NCBI GenBank assembly: GCA_937121005.1
Contig: CAKZKB010000625.1
Span: 1-5,768 of the forward strand
Length of the DNA stretch: 5,768 nucleotides
From: an uncultured cyanobacterium
GTDB taxonomy: Bacteria > Cyanobacteriota > Cyanobacteriia > Cyanobacteriales > Geitlerinemataceae
Direction: 5' to 3'
Shown here one piece after another: positions 1 through 5,762 of this stretch; the stretch's first letter is position 1, and the number at the start of each line of letters is the position of its first letter. The notes below the pieces were generated by a model. It was not told the origin of the DNA and searched no databases. It saw only the letters and a list, made by a program, of their open reading frames with translations. The translations under genes were made by a program, and so were the position numbers.

Positions 1-1221
1 ATTCCGACTAACCGTCTCCACCTCGATCGCCGTCCGGGGGAGAAATTACCGAGTGCGGTGCAGCAGAAGATGGAGTCGTTTTTCAAAACGGACTTTTCGG
101 ACGTGCGGGTGCGCGTGGGGCCGCAACCAGCTTCAATTGGGGCCTTAGCCTTTACCTGCGGCACGAACATTTACTTCGCACCGGGACGGTACAATCCTCA
201 TACGCCAAGCGGCCAGCAGTTGTTGGGCCACGAGTTGACTCACGTAATGCAGCAGCGATCGGGACGAGTCCAAGCGGCGAGAGTGCAAGGAATGGCGGTG
301 GTGCGCGATCGCGCCCTAGAAGCCGAGGCCGATCGCCTGGGACGACAAGCGGCATTCTTTCAGATGAAATCGAGCGGAAGTGGGAGTTCTTTCGCGATCG
401 CTCAAAATGTGCTTCAGGCAAGTAAGGGACAAAAGCGAGGAGCGACAGCATCTTCTTCGGATTCTGTCGAACCTCGCAGAAAATCCGCTCGAGTAAGCCG
501 GCCAGAATTCAGTCAAGCTGTCAAAGATCTCTGCTTCTTGAAAGGAAACTCTTGGGTTAAAGGCCCCAATGTTCCTGATGGTTCTTATAAACCCGCGTCT
601 CCGACCGAGGCAGGTGGATGTGACTCCAAGGTTACTATCGGGCCGGGTTTAGATGTAGATCGTCAAATTGGGAGCAAAACAATAGCGGATAATCCTCCAG
701 CAATAACCAACGCCCAGAAATGGGATAGGGAGGTACATAACGGAAAAAACGGAAAATATGGCTTCATCTCTGGTCATCTCTTAAATGAGGAGTTAGGAGG
801 AAACGGTCTTATTCCTGAAAATGTAACGATTTTGACAAGTACGGCCAACAAAAACCACTCTAAGAAGTTTGAAGAACCTGTTAAGAAGTGCGTTCGTGAC
901 TTAAGATCTGCCTACGAAAATTTATACAAGGAAGATACCTCGATAACCCCTGACAAACTTAAAACATACGAAGTCGGTATTAAGGTAGAAGTCAAAACTG
1001 TCAAAAAAAACTGGGCAAACGAGAAGATCGCAGACTCAAGAAACGTTACAAGCAAAGAAAAGTGTAACTTTGCTTGTATTACTACTGGTCTTAACTGTAG
1101 TGCCACGCTGCACGATCCGAATGGTTATTCGGGAAAAAATGACAAATTTGGCGAAGCATTGGTAGCGATTAAGGCTAAGCTAGAAAACCTCAAATCTGTT
1201 AACATTCAAAACCTTCCATAG
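1..1221 (+). CDS. DUF4157 protein with C-terminal nuclease-like toxin domain (5' partial)
   Basis: The frame is open from the first base, and in-frame residues before the GTG at 58 (PGEKLPSAV) already match the usual start of a DUF4157 domain, so the gene begins upstream of the window; 406 residues are visible. Numbering from base 1, DUF4157 spans about residues 12-122, with the metalloprotease-like HELTH motif at 77-81 followed by QQ and the second conserved block EAEAD at 107-111. A Ser/Gly/Lys-rich linker (about 123-168) leads to a C-terminal domain with GHLLNEELGG (GH at 258-259), ENVTILT (Asn274) and TANKNH (Asn283, His286). This order of His, Asn and Asn/His resembles His-Me finger, DNA/RNA non-specific endonucleases. 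Known of the family: DUF4157 heads many eCIS-associated polymorphic toxins. Inferred: a nuclease effector loaded into a contractile particle. No eCIS structural gene is visible here. The domain call is firm; the nuclease call rests on the motif alone. Confidence 0.88.
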   Translation: MPTNRLHLDRRPGEKLPSAVQQKMESFFKTDFSDVRVRVGPQPASIGALAFTCGTNIYFAPGRYNPHTPSGQQLLGHELTHVMQQRSGRVQAARVQGMAVVRDRALEAEADRLGRQAAFFQMKSSGSGSSFAIAQNVLQASKGQKRGATASSSDSVEPRRKSARVSRPEFSQAVKDLCFLKGNSWVKGPNVPDGSYKPASPTEAGGCDSKVTIGPGLDVDRQIGSKTIADNPPAITNAQKWDREVHNGKNGKYGFISGHLLNEELGGNGLIPENVTILTSTANKNHSKKFEEPVKKCVRDLRSAYENLYKEDTSITPDKLKTYEVGIKVEVKTVKKNWANEKIADSRNVTSKEKCNFACITTGLNCSATLHDPNGYSGKNDKFGEALVAIKAKLENLKSVNIQNLP

Positions 1222-1262
1222 ATTTAGAAAATTCTAATTAAGTTAATCAAAATATTGAGGTA

Positions 1263-1285
1263 AGGGGAGAAAAAACATCTCCCCT
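1263..1285. terminator. Hairpin between convergent genes, possible bidirectional terminator
   Basis: AGGGGAGA (1263-1270) pairs perfectly with TCTCCCCT (1278-1285) around a 7-base A-rich loop. It sits 42 bases past the toxin stop and 17 bases past the Sel1 stop, where both converging transcripts should end. Neither side has a clear T run directly after the stem. On the minus strand the bases that follow are only moderately T-rich, so intrinsic termination is plausible but not certain. Confidence 0.5.
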
Positions 1286-1301
1286 GCGGACACACCAGAG
1301 A

Positions 1302-2501
1302 TTAGAACGTGACCAATCGACCGCCATCAATTCCTTGACAGGCACGAGCCGCTTGTTCGGCTAGTTCGCCTTCGGCATTTTCTCGGCATTTTTGGAACCA
1401 CTCTAATGCCTTAGCGGGATCTTGTTCGACTCCCCAACCATTTTGATATTGATAGCCGAGATTGTACTGAGCGTAAGGATTGCCGCGATCGGCTGCTGCT
1501 TGGTTCCAGCGCAGCGCTTCAGGATAGTTTTGCAATTCGTTTAAGTAAATTAAACCGAGCATAAACTGCGACTCGGTAGCGTTCATCTCTGCTGGCTTGC
1601 GAAACCATTTGATGGCCTCAGAGAAATTTTGTTCGACCTCTTTCCCTTTATAGTACATCATTCCCAGTAAGTGTTGGGCTTCTGGGTAATCGGCTTCTGC
1701 TGCCGTGCGAATGTGACGAACAACTTGCTGGGAATCGCGATCGACTCCCAAACCATTGGCATACATCAAACCTAGTTGGTAGTGAGAAAGGGGATGGTTT
1801 TTAGCAGCCGCTTTTTGGAACCAATTGTAAGCCTGTTGGTAGTCAATTTCGACTCCTTGACCGTAGAGATAGCACTCTCCTAACTCGTGCTCGGCGAGGA
1901 CGAACCCGCCGTCGGCTCCCTTTTGAAACCATTGTGCGGCTTGGACATCATCTCGCTCCACGCCCTCTCCTCGAGCGTACATCAAACCGAGGGAATATTG
2001 AGCTTCAGCATTCTGTTTGGCGGCTGCTTTAGAAAACCACTCGAAGGCTTTTTCAAGAGAAACAGGCGTGCCTCGTCCTTCTTCGTACAGTCGCGCGAGG
2101 AAGACTGCGGCTCCATCCGAACCTTGTAGAGCCGCCCGCTCTACCCATTGTAAAGCCTGTGCGTCGTCTCGCGGCCGCCCCTGCCCTTCTAAATACATAC
2201 TGGCAATATTTAATTGAGCTTGGGGGTGGTTATTTTCTGCCGCTTTCTCATACCAGACGGCAGCTTTTTCAATATTTTGGGGAATGCCATTACCGAAATA
2301 GTAGTTTTGTCCTAACTGAAATTGGGCTTCTGACGAGCCGTTTTCGGCTGCTTTTTGCCACCACTCGAAGGCTTTAGCGCGATCGGCGGGAACGCGCAAT
2401 CCGAGAGTGTAAGCCATTCCCAGGTAGGCTTGGGCGGGAACGTTGCCTTCGTTGGCTCGTTCGATGATTTGGTTGATGTCGAGGTTAGAATCTGATAGCA
2501 T
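1302..2501 (-). CDS. Sel1-repeat (TPR-like) protein
   Basis: The 399-residue protein is built almost wholly of Sel1-like repeats, helical-pair solenoids that act as protein-binding scaffolds. The conserved small residue of each A-Q-x-x-L-G box falls at 23, 59, 95, 131, 167, 203, 239, 275, 311 and 344. That gives eight intervals of exactly 36 residues and a last one of 33, ten repeats in all. The ninth repeat lacks the G-x-G-V loop found in the others. No signal peptide or membrane segment is visible, so a cytoplasmic location is likely. ATG at 2501 opens the protein one short helix before repeat 1; there is no clear Shine-Dalgarno. The gene follows the unknown 263-residue gene by 65 bases on the same strand and could be co-transcribed. 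The partner bound cannot be read from the sequence. Sel1 proteins serve in many roles, including as immunity proteins in some type VI effector pairs. Confidence 0.95.
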   Translation of the reverse strand: MLSDSNLDINQIIERANEGNVPAQAYLGMAYTLGLRVPADRAKAFEWWQKAAENGSSEAQFQLGQNYYFGNGIPQNIEKAAVWYEKAAENNHPQAQLNIASMYLEGQGRPRDDAQALQWVERAALQGSDGAAVFLARLYEEGRGTPVSLEKAFEWFSKAAAKQNAEAQYSLGLMYARGEGVERDDVQAAQWFQKGADGGFVLAEHELGECYLYGQGVEIDYQQAYNWFQKAAAKNHPLSHYQLGLMYANGLGVDRDSQQVVRHIRTAAEADYPEAQHLLGMMYYKGKEVEQNFSEAIKWFRKPAEMNATESQFMLGLIYLNELQNYPEALRWNQAAADRGNPYAQYNLGYQYQNGWGVEQDPAKALEWFQKCRENAEGELAEQAARACQGIDGGRLVTF

Positions 2502-2566
2502 TGTTAGGTAACTCGAACGACAGAAAACATGAGTAGTAAAGTAGCAAACTTTGACTTTAGTTGAAG

Positions 2567-3358
2567 CTACTCGCGATCTAAAATATAAGTTGGTTCTTCC
2601 GTGCCTCCATCTTTTTTAATCCACTTACGATCGCCAGCATGACAAACCAGTTTCAGTTTCTGCACCTGCGACGCATCGAGACCTTCCAATTCTGAAGCTG
2701 TGACTAGAATATTCAAGCCCGGTAAGCTATCAGTAAGTTCTGGCGATCTCCTTATATTGCTATCGTCGATGGTCGGTACTGAGTTAACGATCTTTTTGAT
2801 TTCTTCTGCGATCGCATCTGTCAGAGGATGTTCGTTATTTTGATTGCTCTCTGGAACTAAAATATTGCCAATTTCCGTCAATAACTCTGGAGCCGAGCAA
2901 TCGATCGCAATGGCATAAAAGAAGTTTTGAACCGAAAGAGATAGCATATCTACAGCTAAATCCCCATTAATGTCTTGATTGGACAAAATTGCGTCTAAAG
3001 ACTGAGACAACTCGATCGAGCGATCGTTCCATTTTTGGCGAGATCCTTTCTTTTTACTGAAAAAACCTTTAATTGAAGGATTGTTCGCAACACTGAGAAG
3101 AAGATATTGAATTCTATAAGAAATATTTTTTCCAATCTCGTTACTAGCAACAGTAGACTGAGTAACTAGGGGAGATGCTACTGCAAATTGAAGCTCGGCC
3201 TCCAACTCCGCAACCTTCATTCTAGGAATAGGAAATCCTTTTAAAAGATCGTGCTTCAGATACTGTTGGGCGACTCGTGCTGAAGCACCATCGCTCATTC
3301 CTCTACCTGTAATGATTCCCTCTAAGAGAGCATTAACAAATTCATGGAGTCCGACCAT
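2567..3358 (-). CDS. Uncharacterised protein encoded next to DUF2589
   Basis: I do not recognise a named family for this 263-residue protein. The N-terminal part (residues 1-60) has an amphipathic helical stretch, then GFPIPRMKVAELEAELQFAV (41-60), a proline-bounded strand-like block closely resembling one in the adjacent DUF2589 protein (its residues 95-112). The middle (about 70-195) is mixed helical and includes a basic patch FFSKKKGSRQK (99-109). The C-terminus holds a strand LNILVTASEL (215-224) and a charged tail with KWIKKDGGTEEPTYILDRE. No signal peptide, membrane span or catalytic motif is visible. The ATG at 3358 has GAGG (3366-3369) seven bases upstream. The gene lies 275 bases after the DUF2589 gene and 65 bases before the Sel1 gene, all on the same strand. 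It is probably a cytoplasmic structural or assembly partner of the DUF2589 protein; that role is inferred from the shared motif and the position. Confidence 0.85.
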   Translation of the reverse strand: MVGLHEFVNALLEGIITGRGMSDGASARVAQQYLKHDLLKGFPIPRMKVAELEAELQFAVASPLVTQSTVASNEIGKNISYRIQYLLLSVANNPSIKGFFSKKKGSRQKWNDRSIELSQSLDAILSNQDINGDLAVDMLSLSVQNFFYAIAIDCSAPELLTEIGNILVPESNQNNEHPLTDAIAEEIKKIVNSVPTIDDSNIRRSPELTDSLPGLNILVTASELEGLDASQVQKLKLVCHAGDRKWIKKDGGTEEPTYILDRE

Positions 3359-3365
3359 TAACTAA

Positions 3366-3369
3366 CCTC
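3366..3369 (-). promoter_or_regulatory. Shine-Dalgarno for the uncharacterised 263-residue gene
   Basis: GAGG on the minus strand lies seven bases before the ATG at 3358. This supports that start over the internal Met21. Confidence 0.5.
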
Positions 3370-3435
3370 AAAAACTTCTATCGATCGTTAGGGAGATAGA
3401 CACAAAAACACGATAGATTATGCTTTTAACCCAGC

Positions 3436-3470
3436 TAGGTAAGTAGCAGGCTTCCGCCCGCCCTTACCTA
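3436..3470. repeat. Inverted repeat / hairpin between DUF2589 gene and its neighbour
   Basis: TAGGTAAG (3436-3443) is perfectly complementary to CTTACCTA (3463-3470). The 19-base interior can extend the stem with GC and GGC/GCC pairs around a TTCC loop, leaving one A/C mismatch. No T run follows on either strand, so it is not a standard terminator. It could be an RNA processing or stabilising element between two genes, or a copy of a small dispersed palindromic repeat of the kind common in cyanobacterial gaps. Confidence 0.6.
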
Positions 3471-3633
3471 TAAAACGTCCCCAGAAAGCATCCAATTTAA
3501 ACTAGCGATCTCTGATGCACTCTCCCCAACATCGATGTCAGAGTTGTGCTTTTAGTGGAGGCTCCCCACACCACGTCCGAACGCGATCGCCTAAAATTTA
3601 CACTTCTAGGTTTCGAGCCGCATTAAGCATCGA

Positions 3634-4332
3634 TTACGGAGTGGGGCTAGGGCTGGGGCTAGGAGAATTGGTACCCGCACCCTCGATCTGTTTGGTTTGT
3701 TCCTCGACTTGAGAGACCATGATTTTATCCAAAACCTTGGCTTGTTGCTGCACAACATTGTTGAAAATGTTGAGCACCTGTTGCATTCCACCTGGAACTT
3801 CAGCTTGTACCGCATGAACGTGGACTTGAAGACTATAGGTATCGTCAATCACGTGACTGTGCTGAAAAGTATTGCGATCGCTTACCGTTGTTTTAAAGGA
3901 AGTATGTTCTTTCCAAATGAAACCTGCACTTTCTCCACCACTAACTGTACTGTCAAATGCAAAGTTATTGTCTAGGGTATCTTTTGTCGTATCGTGGAGG
4001 TTAACGTTAAGATCGATGTCGAGATACTCGACACGGATATAGGGAATGGGAATTAGCGTTAAGAGAGGGACTTTGAGCTTGGTGAGATCGTTCCCCCCTC
4101 CGCTAGTACCGAGCTTACTTTGAGAATAGCCACTGAGAACGTTATTAAAATCAAATTCTGCTGTTTTTAGCTGCGCTGAGGAGGGGCCATTATTACCAAC
4201 AAAAGCAACGGAGTTAATGAAGTTAGCCGTGACGTAGGCTGCTTTTGCCTGTGCGTTAACCGTTGCTAAGAGCGGCCCCCCGATAATATCAGTAAAATCG
4301 AGGGCGTTAAGTTCTTTACCCTGGCTTAACAT
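3634..4332 (-). CDS. DUF2589 domain-containing protein
   Basis: The 232-residue protein has the full layout of the DUF2589 family. Residues 12-45 form a helix with IIGGPLLATVNAQAKAA, followed by F-I-N-S-V-A-F. LKTAEFDFN (55-63) is the first strand. VPLLTLIPIPYIRVEYLDIDL (88-108) is the family's hallmark hydrophobic, proline-bounded strand. YSLQVHVHAVQAEVPGGM (166-183) is the conserved late strand and turn, followed by a helix (184-217). The C-terminus is a low-complexity (SP)n tail (223-232). No signal peptide or transmembrane span is evident. The function of DUF2589 is not established; the beta-rich core with terminal helices suggests a structural or assembling protein, which is inference. 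The ATG at 4332 is supported by AGGAGA six bases upstream and a promoter candidate about 50 bases upstream. The adjacent downstream gene product carries a matching strand motif. The family call is confident, the role unknown. Confidence 0.92.
   Translation of the reverse strand: MLSQGKELNALDFTDIIGGPLLATVNAQAKAAYVTANFINSVAFVGNNGPSSAQLKTAEFDFNNVLSGYSQSKLGTSGGGNDLTKLKVPLLTLIPIPYIRVEYLDIDLNVNLHDTTKDTLDNNFAFDSTVSGGESAGFIWKEHTSFKTTVSDRNTFQHSHVIDDTYSLQVHVHAVQAEVPGGMQQVLNIFNNVVQQQAKVLDKIMVSQVEEQTKQIEGAGTNSPSPSPSPTP
3637..3666 (-). repeat. Hexanucleotide repeat coding for an (SP)n tail
   Basis: The last coding bases of the DUF2589 gene are tandem six-base units (plus-strand GGGGCT at 3643, AGGGCT at 3649, GGGGCT at 3655) with diverged units at both ends. 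They encode SPSPSPSPTP. Each unit is one Ser-Pro pair, so gain or loss of units keeps the frame and only changes tail length. Confidence 0.7.
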
Positions 4333-4487
4333 GACACATCTCCTAAGTTAGGTACAAAAATACTCGGATGTTGAGGCCAAGTATAGCATGGTATCCCTCT
4401 TGAGAAATAAGTATAAATACTTAAACTTTGAGAATTTTCGTAGAGTTGCGCTTCTGGTAGAATAAACTGGGGCCAAGTTTCTCCCAA
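4329..4487 (-). CDS. Doubtful 52-residue small ORF overlapping the DUF2589 start
   Basis: A TTG at 4487 opens a 52-residue frame whose stop overlaps the next start as ATGA, a typical translational coupling arrangement. The residues (for example YFSRGIPCYTWPQHPSIFV) look more protein-like than the competing frame here, but no family is recognised. There is no clear ribosome binding site at the TTG. The frame is open only from 4514, so it could also be the tail of a decayed gene. The extended -10 at 4380-4388 falls within it, which argues against coding. Confidence 0.15.
4339..4344 (-). promoter_or_regulatory. Shine-Dalgarno of the DUF2589 gene
   Basis: AGGAGA on the minus strand, six bases before the ATG at 4332. 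It is the strongest ribosome binding site in the window and fixes the start of the DUF2589 gene. Confidence 0.7.
4380..4388 (-). promoter_or_regulatory. Extended -10 promoter candidate for the DUF2589 gene
   Basis: The minus strand reads TGCTATACT: a TATACT -10 box (4380-4385) preceded by the TGn extension. An extended -10 can work without a good -35, and the hexamers about 17-18 bases upstream are poor matches to TTGACA. Transcription would start near 4373, leaving a leader of about 40 bases before the DUF2589 ATG. This supports a transcription unit separate from the YihY gene upstream. Confidence 0.45.
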
Positions 4488-4625
4488 TCGTGCCTGATAT
4501 CGGGTAGACGATCGCTAAACCAGTCAGTTTTTCAACTCGCCCACAGGCCCACCCCATTTTACGAGACGCGATCGCAGCAAGAGTATTCCCTTGAAGAAAT
4601 TGCCGACGATCGCATTGCACAACTA

Positions 4626-5537
4626 CTATTGCTCGTTGTTTGTCGATCGCCGATCGTCGATGGATGGAACTCGTTCTGCATGGCGGTTGGGAACGATGCC
4701 GCTACCGTATTTACGGGCGTAAACTTGGGTCAATTCCGCACCGTAAAACAGAATTTGAGCCGTGTAATATACCCATGCTAGAATAATGACGATCGACCCG
4801 GCAGCACCGTAAGCTGAGGCGAAACCGCTTCGACCTAAATATAGTCCTAGAACCCATTTTCCGATCGCGAACAATATCGAAGTGACGATCGCGCCTATTG
4901 TCACATCTTTCCACGCTACTTCAACATCGGGAATGTATTTATAGGCGATGGCAAATAGAACGGCAATGACAATTAAAGATACGACAAAATTGAGCAGTCC
5001 CCACAGAAAATCGACTCCCGGCAAGATGTCGCTTGCAGCTTGTCCCAAAAACGAAATTAACGTGCTGAGGATGAGAGAAACAATCAACAAAAAGCCAATG
5101 GCGAACACCATCGAAAACGATAGCAAGCGCTTGCGGATAATTTCTTTGATACCGCTACCCGGTTTGACGCGCACGTTCCAAACGGTATTGAGTGCCTCTT
5201 GAATTTGGGCAAACACACCCGACGCACCAAAGAGTAAAATCACAATGCTGACGATCGACGCAAGTCCCCCCGCTTGAGATTGGTTGGCATTTTGGATCGC
5301 CGTTTGGATGATTTCGGCTCCATCTTGTCCGATCGTCCCTCGAGTTAATTCTACAATTTGGCCGCGAGCCGCTTCTTCTCCTAAAACGGCTCCGGCAATG
5401 GCGATGGCAATGCTGAGCAAAGGTGCAAGAGAAAATACAGTATAATACGCTAGCGCTGCCGCCAATCGAGAAACGCGATCGCGCTGCCATTCCTTAAACG
5501 CTTCCGAACACAGTTGCAACAATTTCTTAAAATTCAT
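4626..5537 (-). CDS. YihY/BrkB family inner-membrane protein
   Basis: This 303-residue integral membrane protein belongs to the YihY/BrkB family, once misnamed ribonuclease BN; its molecular function is unsettled. Numbered from ATG 5537, it has the N-terminal family signature RVSRLAAALAYYTVFSLAPLL (about 21-41) at the first membrane helix. LFGASGVFAQIQEALNTVW follows at 102-120, then hydrophobic spans near 140-165 and 178-200. YKYIPDVEVAWKDVTIGAI is at 199-217, and the late signature with SGFASAYGAAGSIVIILAWVYYTAQI lies about 237-262, followed by FYGAEL. These give about six spans, as usual. The last 25 residues are a polar cytoplasmic tail. The frame also opens at an ATG at 5615 (329 residues), but those 26 extra residues do not look like the family, so 5537 is preferred; neither start has a good Shine-Dalgarno. 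The gene is probably unrelated to the DUF2589 module. Confidence 0.95.
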   Translation of the reverse strand: MNFKKLLQLCSEAFKEWQRDRVSRLAAALAYYTVFSLAPLLSIAIAIAGAVLGEEAARGQIVELTRGTIGQDGAEIIQTAIQNANQSQAGGLASIVSIVILLFGASGVFAQIQEALNTVWNVRVKPGSGIKEIIRKRLLSFSMVFAIGFLLIVSLILSTLISFLGQAASDILPGVDFLWGLLNFVVSLIVIAVLFAIAYKYIPDVEVAWKDVTIGAIVTSILFAIGKWVLGLYLGRSGFASAYGAAGSIVIILAWVYYTAQILFYGAELTQVYARKYGSGIVPNRHAERVPSIDDRRSTNNEQ

Positions 5538-5700
5538 GGAGCTAAAAAGGGAAACCAATTTTAGGATATTCCCCCTAGAACGAGCGATCCAGTACCGAAC
5601 GATAGATATTTGCATCCTAGCTGTGCTACGATCGTCCTAGACCCCCATCCAGCGAATTGGAGCGAAGCGACGCGCCCTTGGCTTTAGACTTACGATCGAA

Positions 5701-5720
5701 ATTTTGAATTTTGAATTTTG
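5701..5720. repeat. ATTTTGA heptamer tandem repeat
   Basis: ATTTTGA occurs at 5701-5707 and 5708-5714, followed by a partial copy ATTTTG at 5715-5720. Short AT-rich tandem heptamers of this kind are frequent in cyanobacterial intergenic DNA. No protein-binding role can be read from it. Confidence 0.7.
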
Positions 5721-5721
5721 C

Positions 5722-5762
5722 GGAAAGTCGGGGGTGTAGATTTTCTTCCCCCCGAACTTTCC
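5722..5762. repeat. Long GC-rich inverted repeat at the right edge
   Basis: GGAAAGTCGGGGG (5722-5734) pairs with CCCCCGAACTTTCC (5749-5762) along 13 base pairs with one bulged A, around a 14-base T-rich loop. The stem is stable enough to be a terminator for a gene entering from the right or left, but the downstream bases on the plus strand are cut off and the minus side has no T run. It could equally be a dispersed palindromic repeat, given the adjoining heptamers. Confidence 0.65.

Larger units (their letters stand above)
3359..3633. other. Intergenic gap between the DUF2589 gene and the 263-residue gene
   Basis: No convincing coding frame was found on either strand in these 275 bases; minus-strand frames are broken by several stops. 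The gap contains a HIP1 site (3583-3590), a hairpin with 8-bp arms (3436-3470), a short inverted repeat CTCTGA/TCAGAG (3510-3515 and 3538-3543) and the Shine-Dalgarno of the downstream gene. A long gap inside a possible operon suggests either internal processing or separate transcription of the downstream gene. A CATAAT element near 3417-3422 has no good -35 partner. Confidence 0.5.
4333..4625. other. Intergenic region between YihY and DUF2589 genes, with doubtful small frames
   Basis: This gap of about 290 bases holds the DUF2589 promoter candidate and ribosome binding site, plus a HIP1 site at 4568-4575. Two minus-strand frames exist. One starts with GTG at 4620, five bases after the YihY stop, and runs 90 codons to 4348; it has no Shine-Dalgarno and uses rare-looking codons such as AGA, AGG and CTA. 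The other is open from 4514 and ends in a TGA (4329-4331) that overlaps the DUF2589 ATG. Neither resembles a known protein, and the promoter lies inside both. Confidence 0.45.

Noticed and set aside
58..60. GTG at 58 as the true start of the DUF4157 gene
   Set aside because: In-frame residues upstream to base 1 match the DUF4157 N-terminal pattern and no stop intervenes, so the gene extends beyond the window.
152..516. Minus-strand open frames opposite the DUF4157 domain
   Set aside because: They are Arg/Ser-rich antisense shadows of a clear domain in the other strand.
1887..2377. Plus-strand open frames opposite the Sel1 gene
   Set aside because: They lie wholly antisense to a strongly periodic repeat protein, and their residues look like antisense translation.
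3405..3425. CATAAT as a -10 box for the 263-residue gene
   Set aside because: The hexamers 16-18 bases upstream do not resemble a -35 and there is no TG extension.
3555..3569. Near-palindrome GTGGAGGCTCCCCAC as a terminator
   Set aside because: The stem is short and mismatched, and no T run follows on the minus strand.
3515..3975. Plus-strand frames around the end of the DUF2589 gene
   Set aside because: They overlap the coding sequence of DUF2589 in antisense and show no family features.
4348..4620. A 90-codon minus-strand frame with GTG start directly after the YihY stop
   Set aside because: It has no Shine-Dalgarno, no recognisable family and unfavourable codons, and the DUF2589 promoter candidate lies within it.
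4948..5490. Alternative frames on both strands within the YihY gene
   Set aside because: The membrane protein frame has intact family signatures throughout; the others are Arg/Ser- or Lys-rich shadows.
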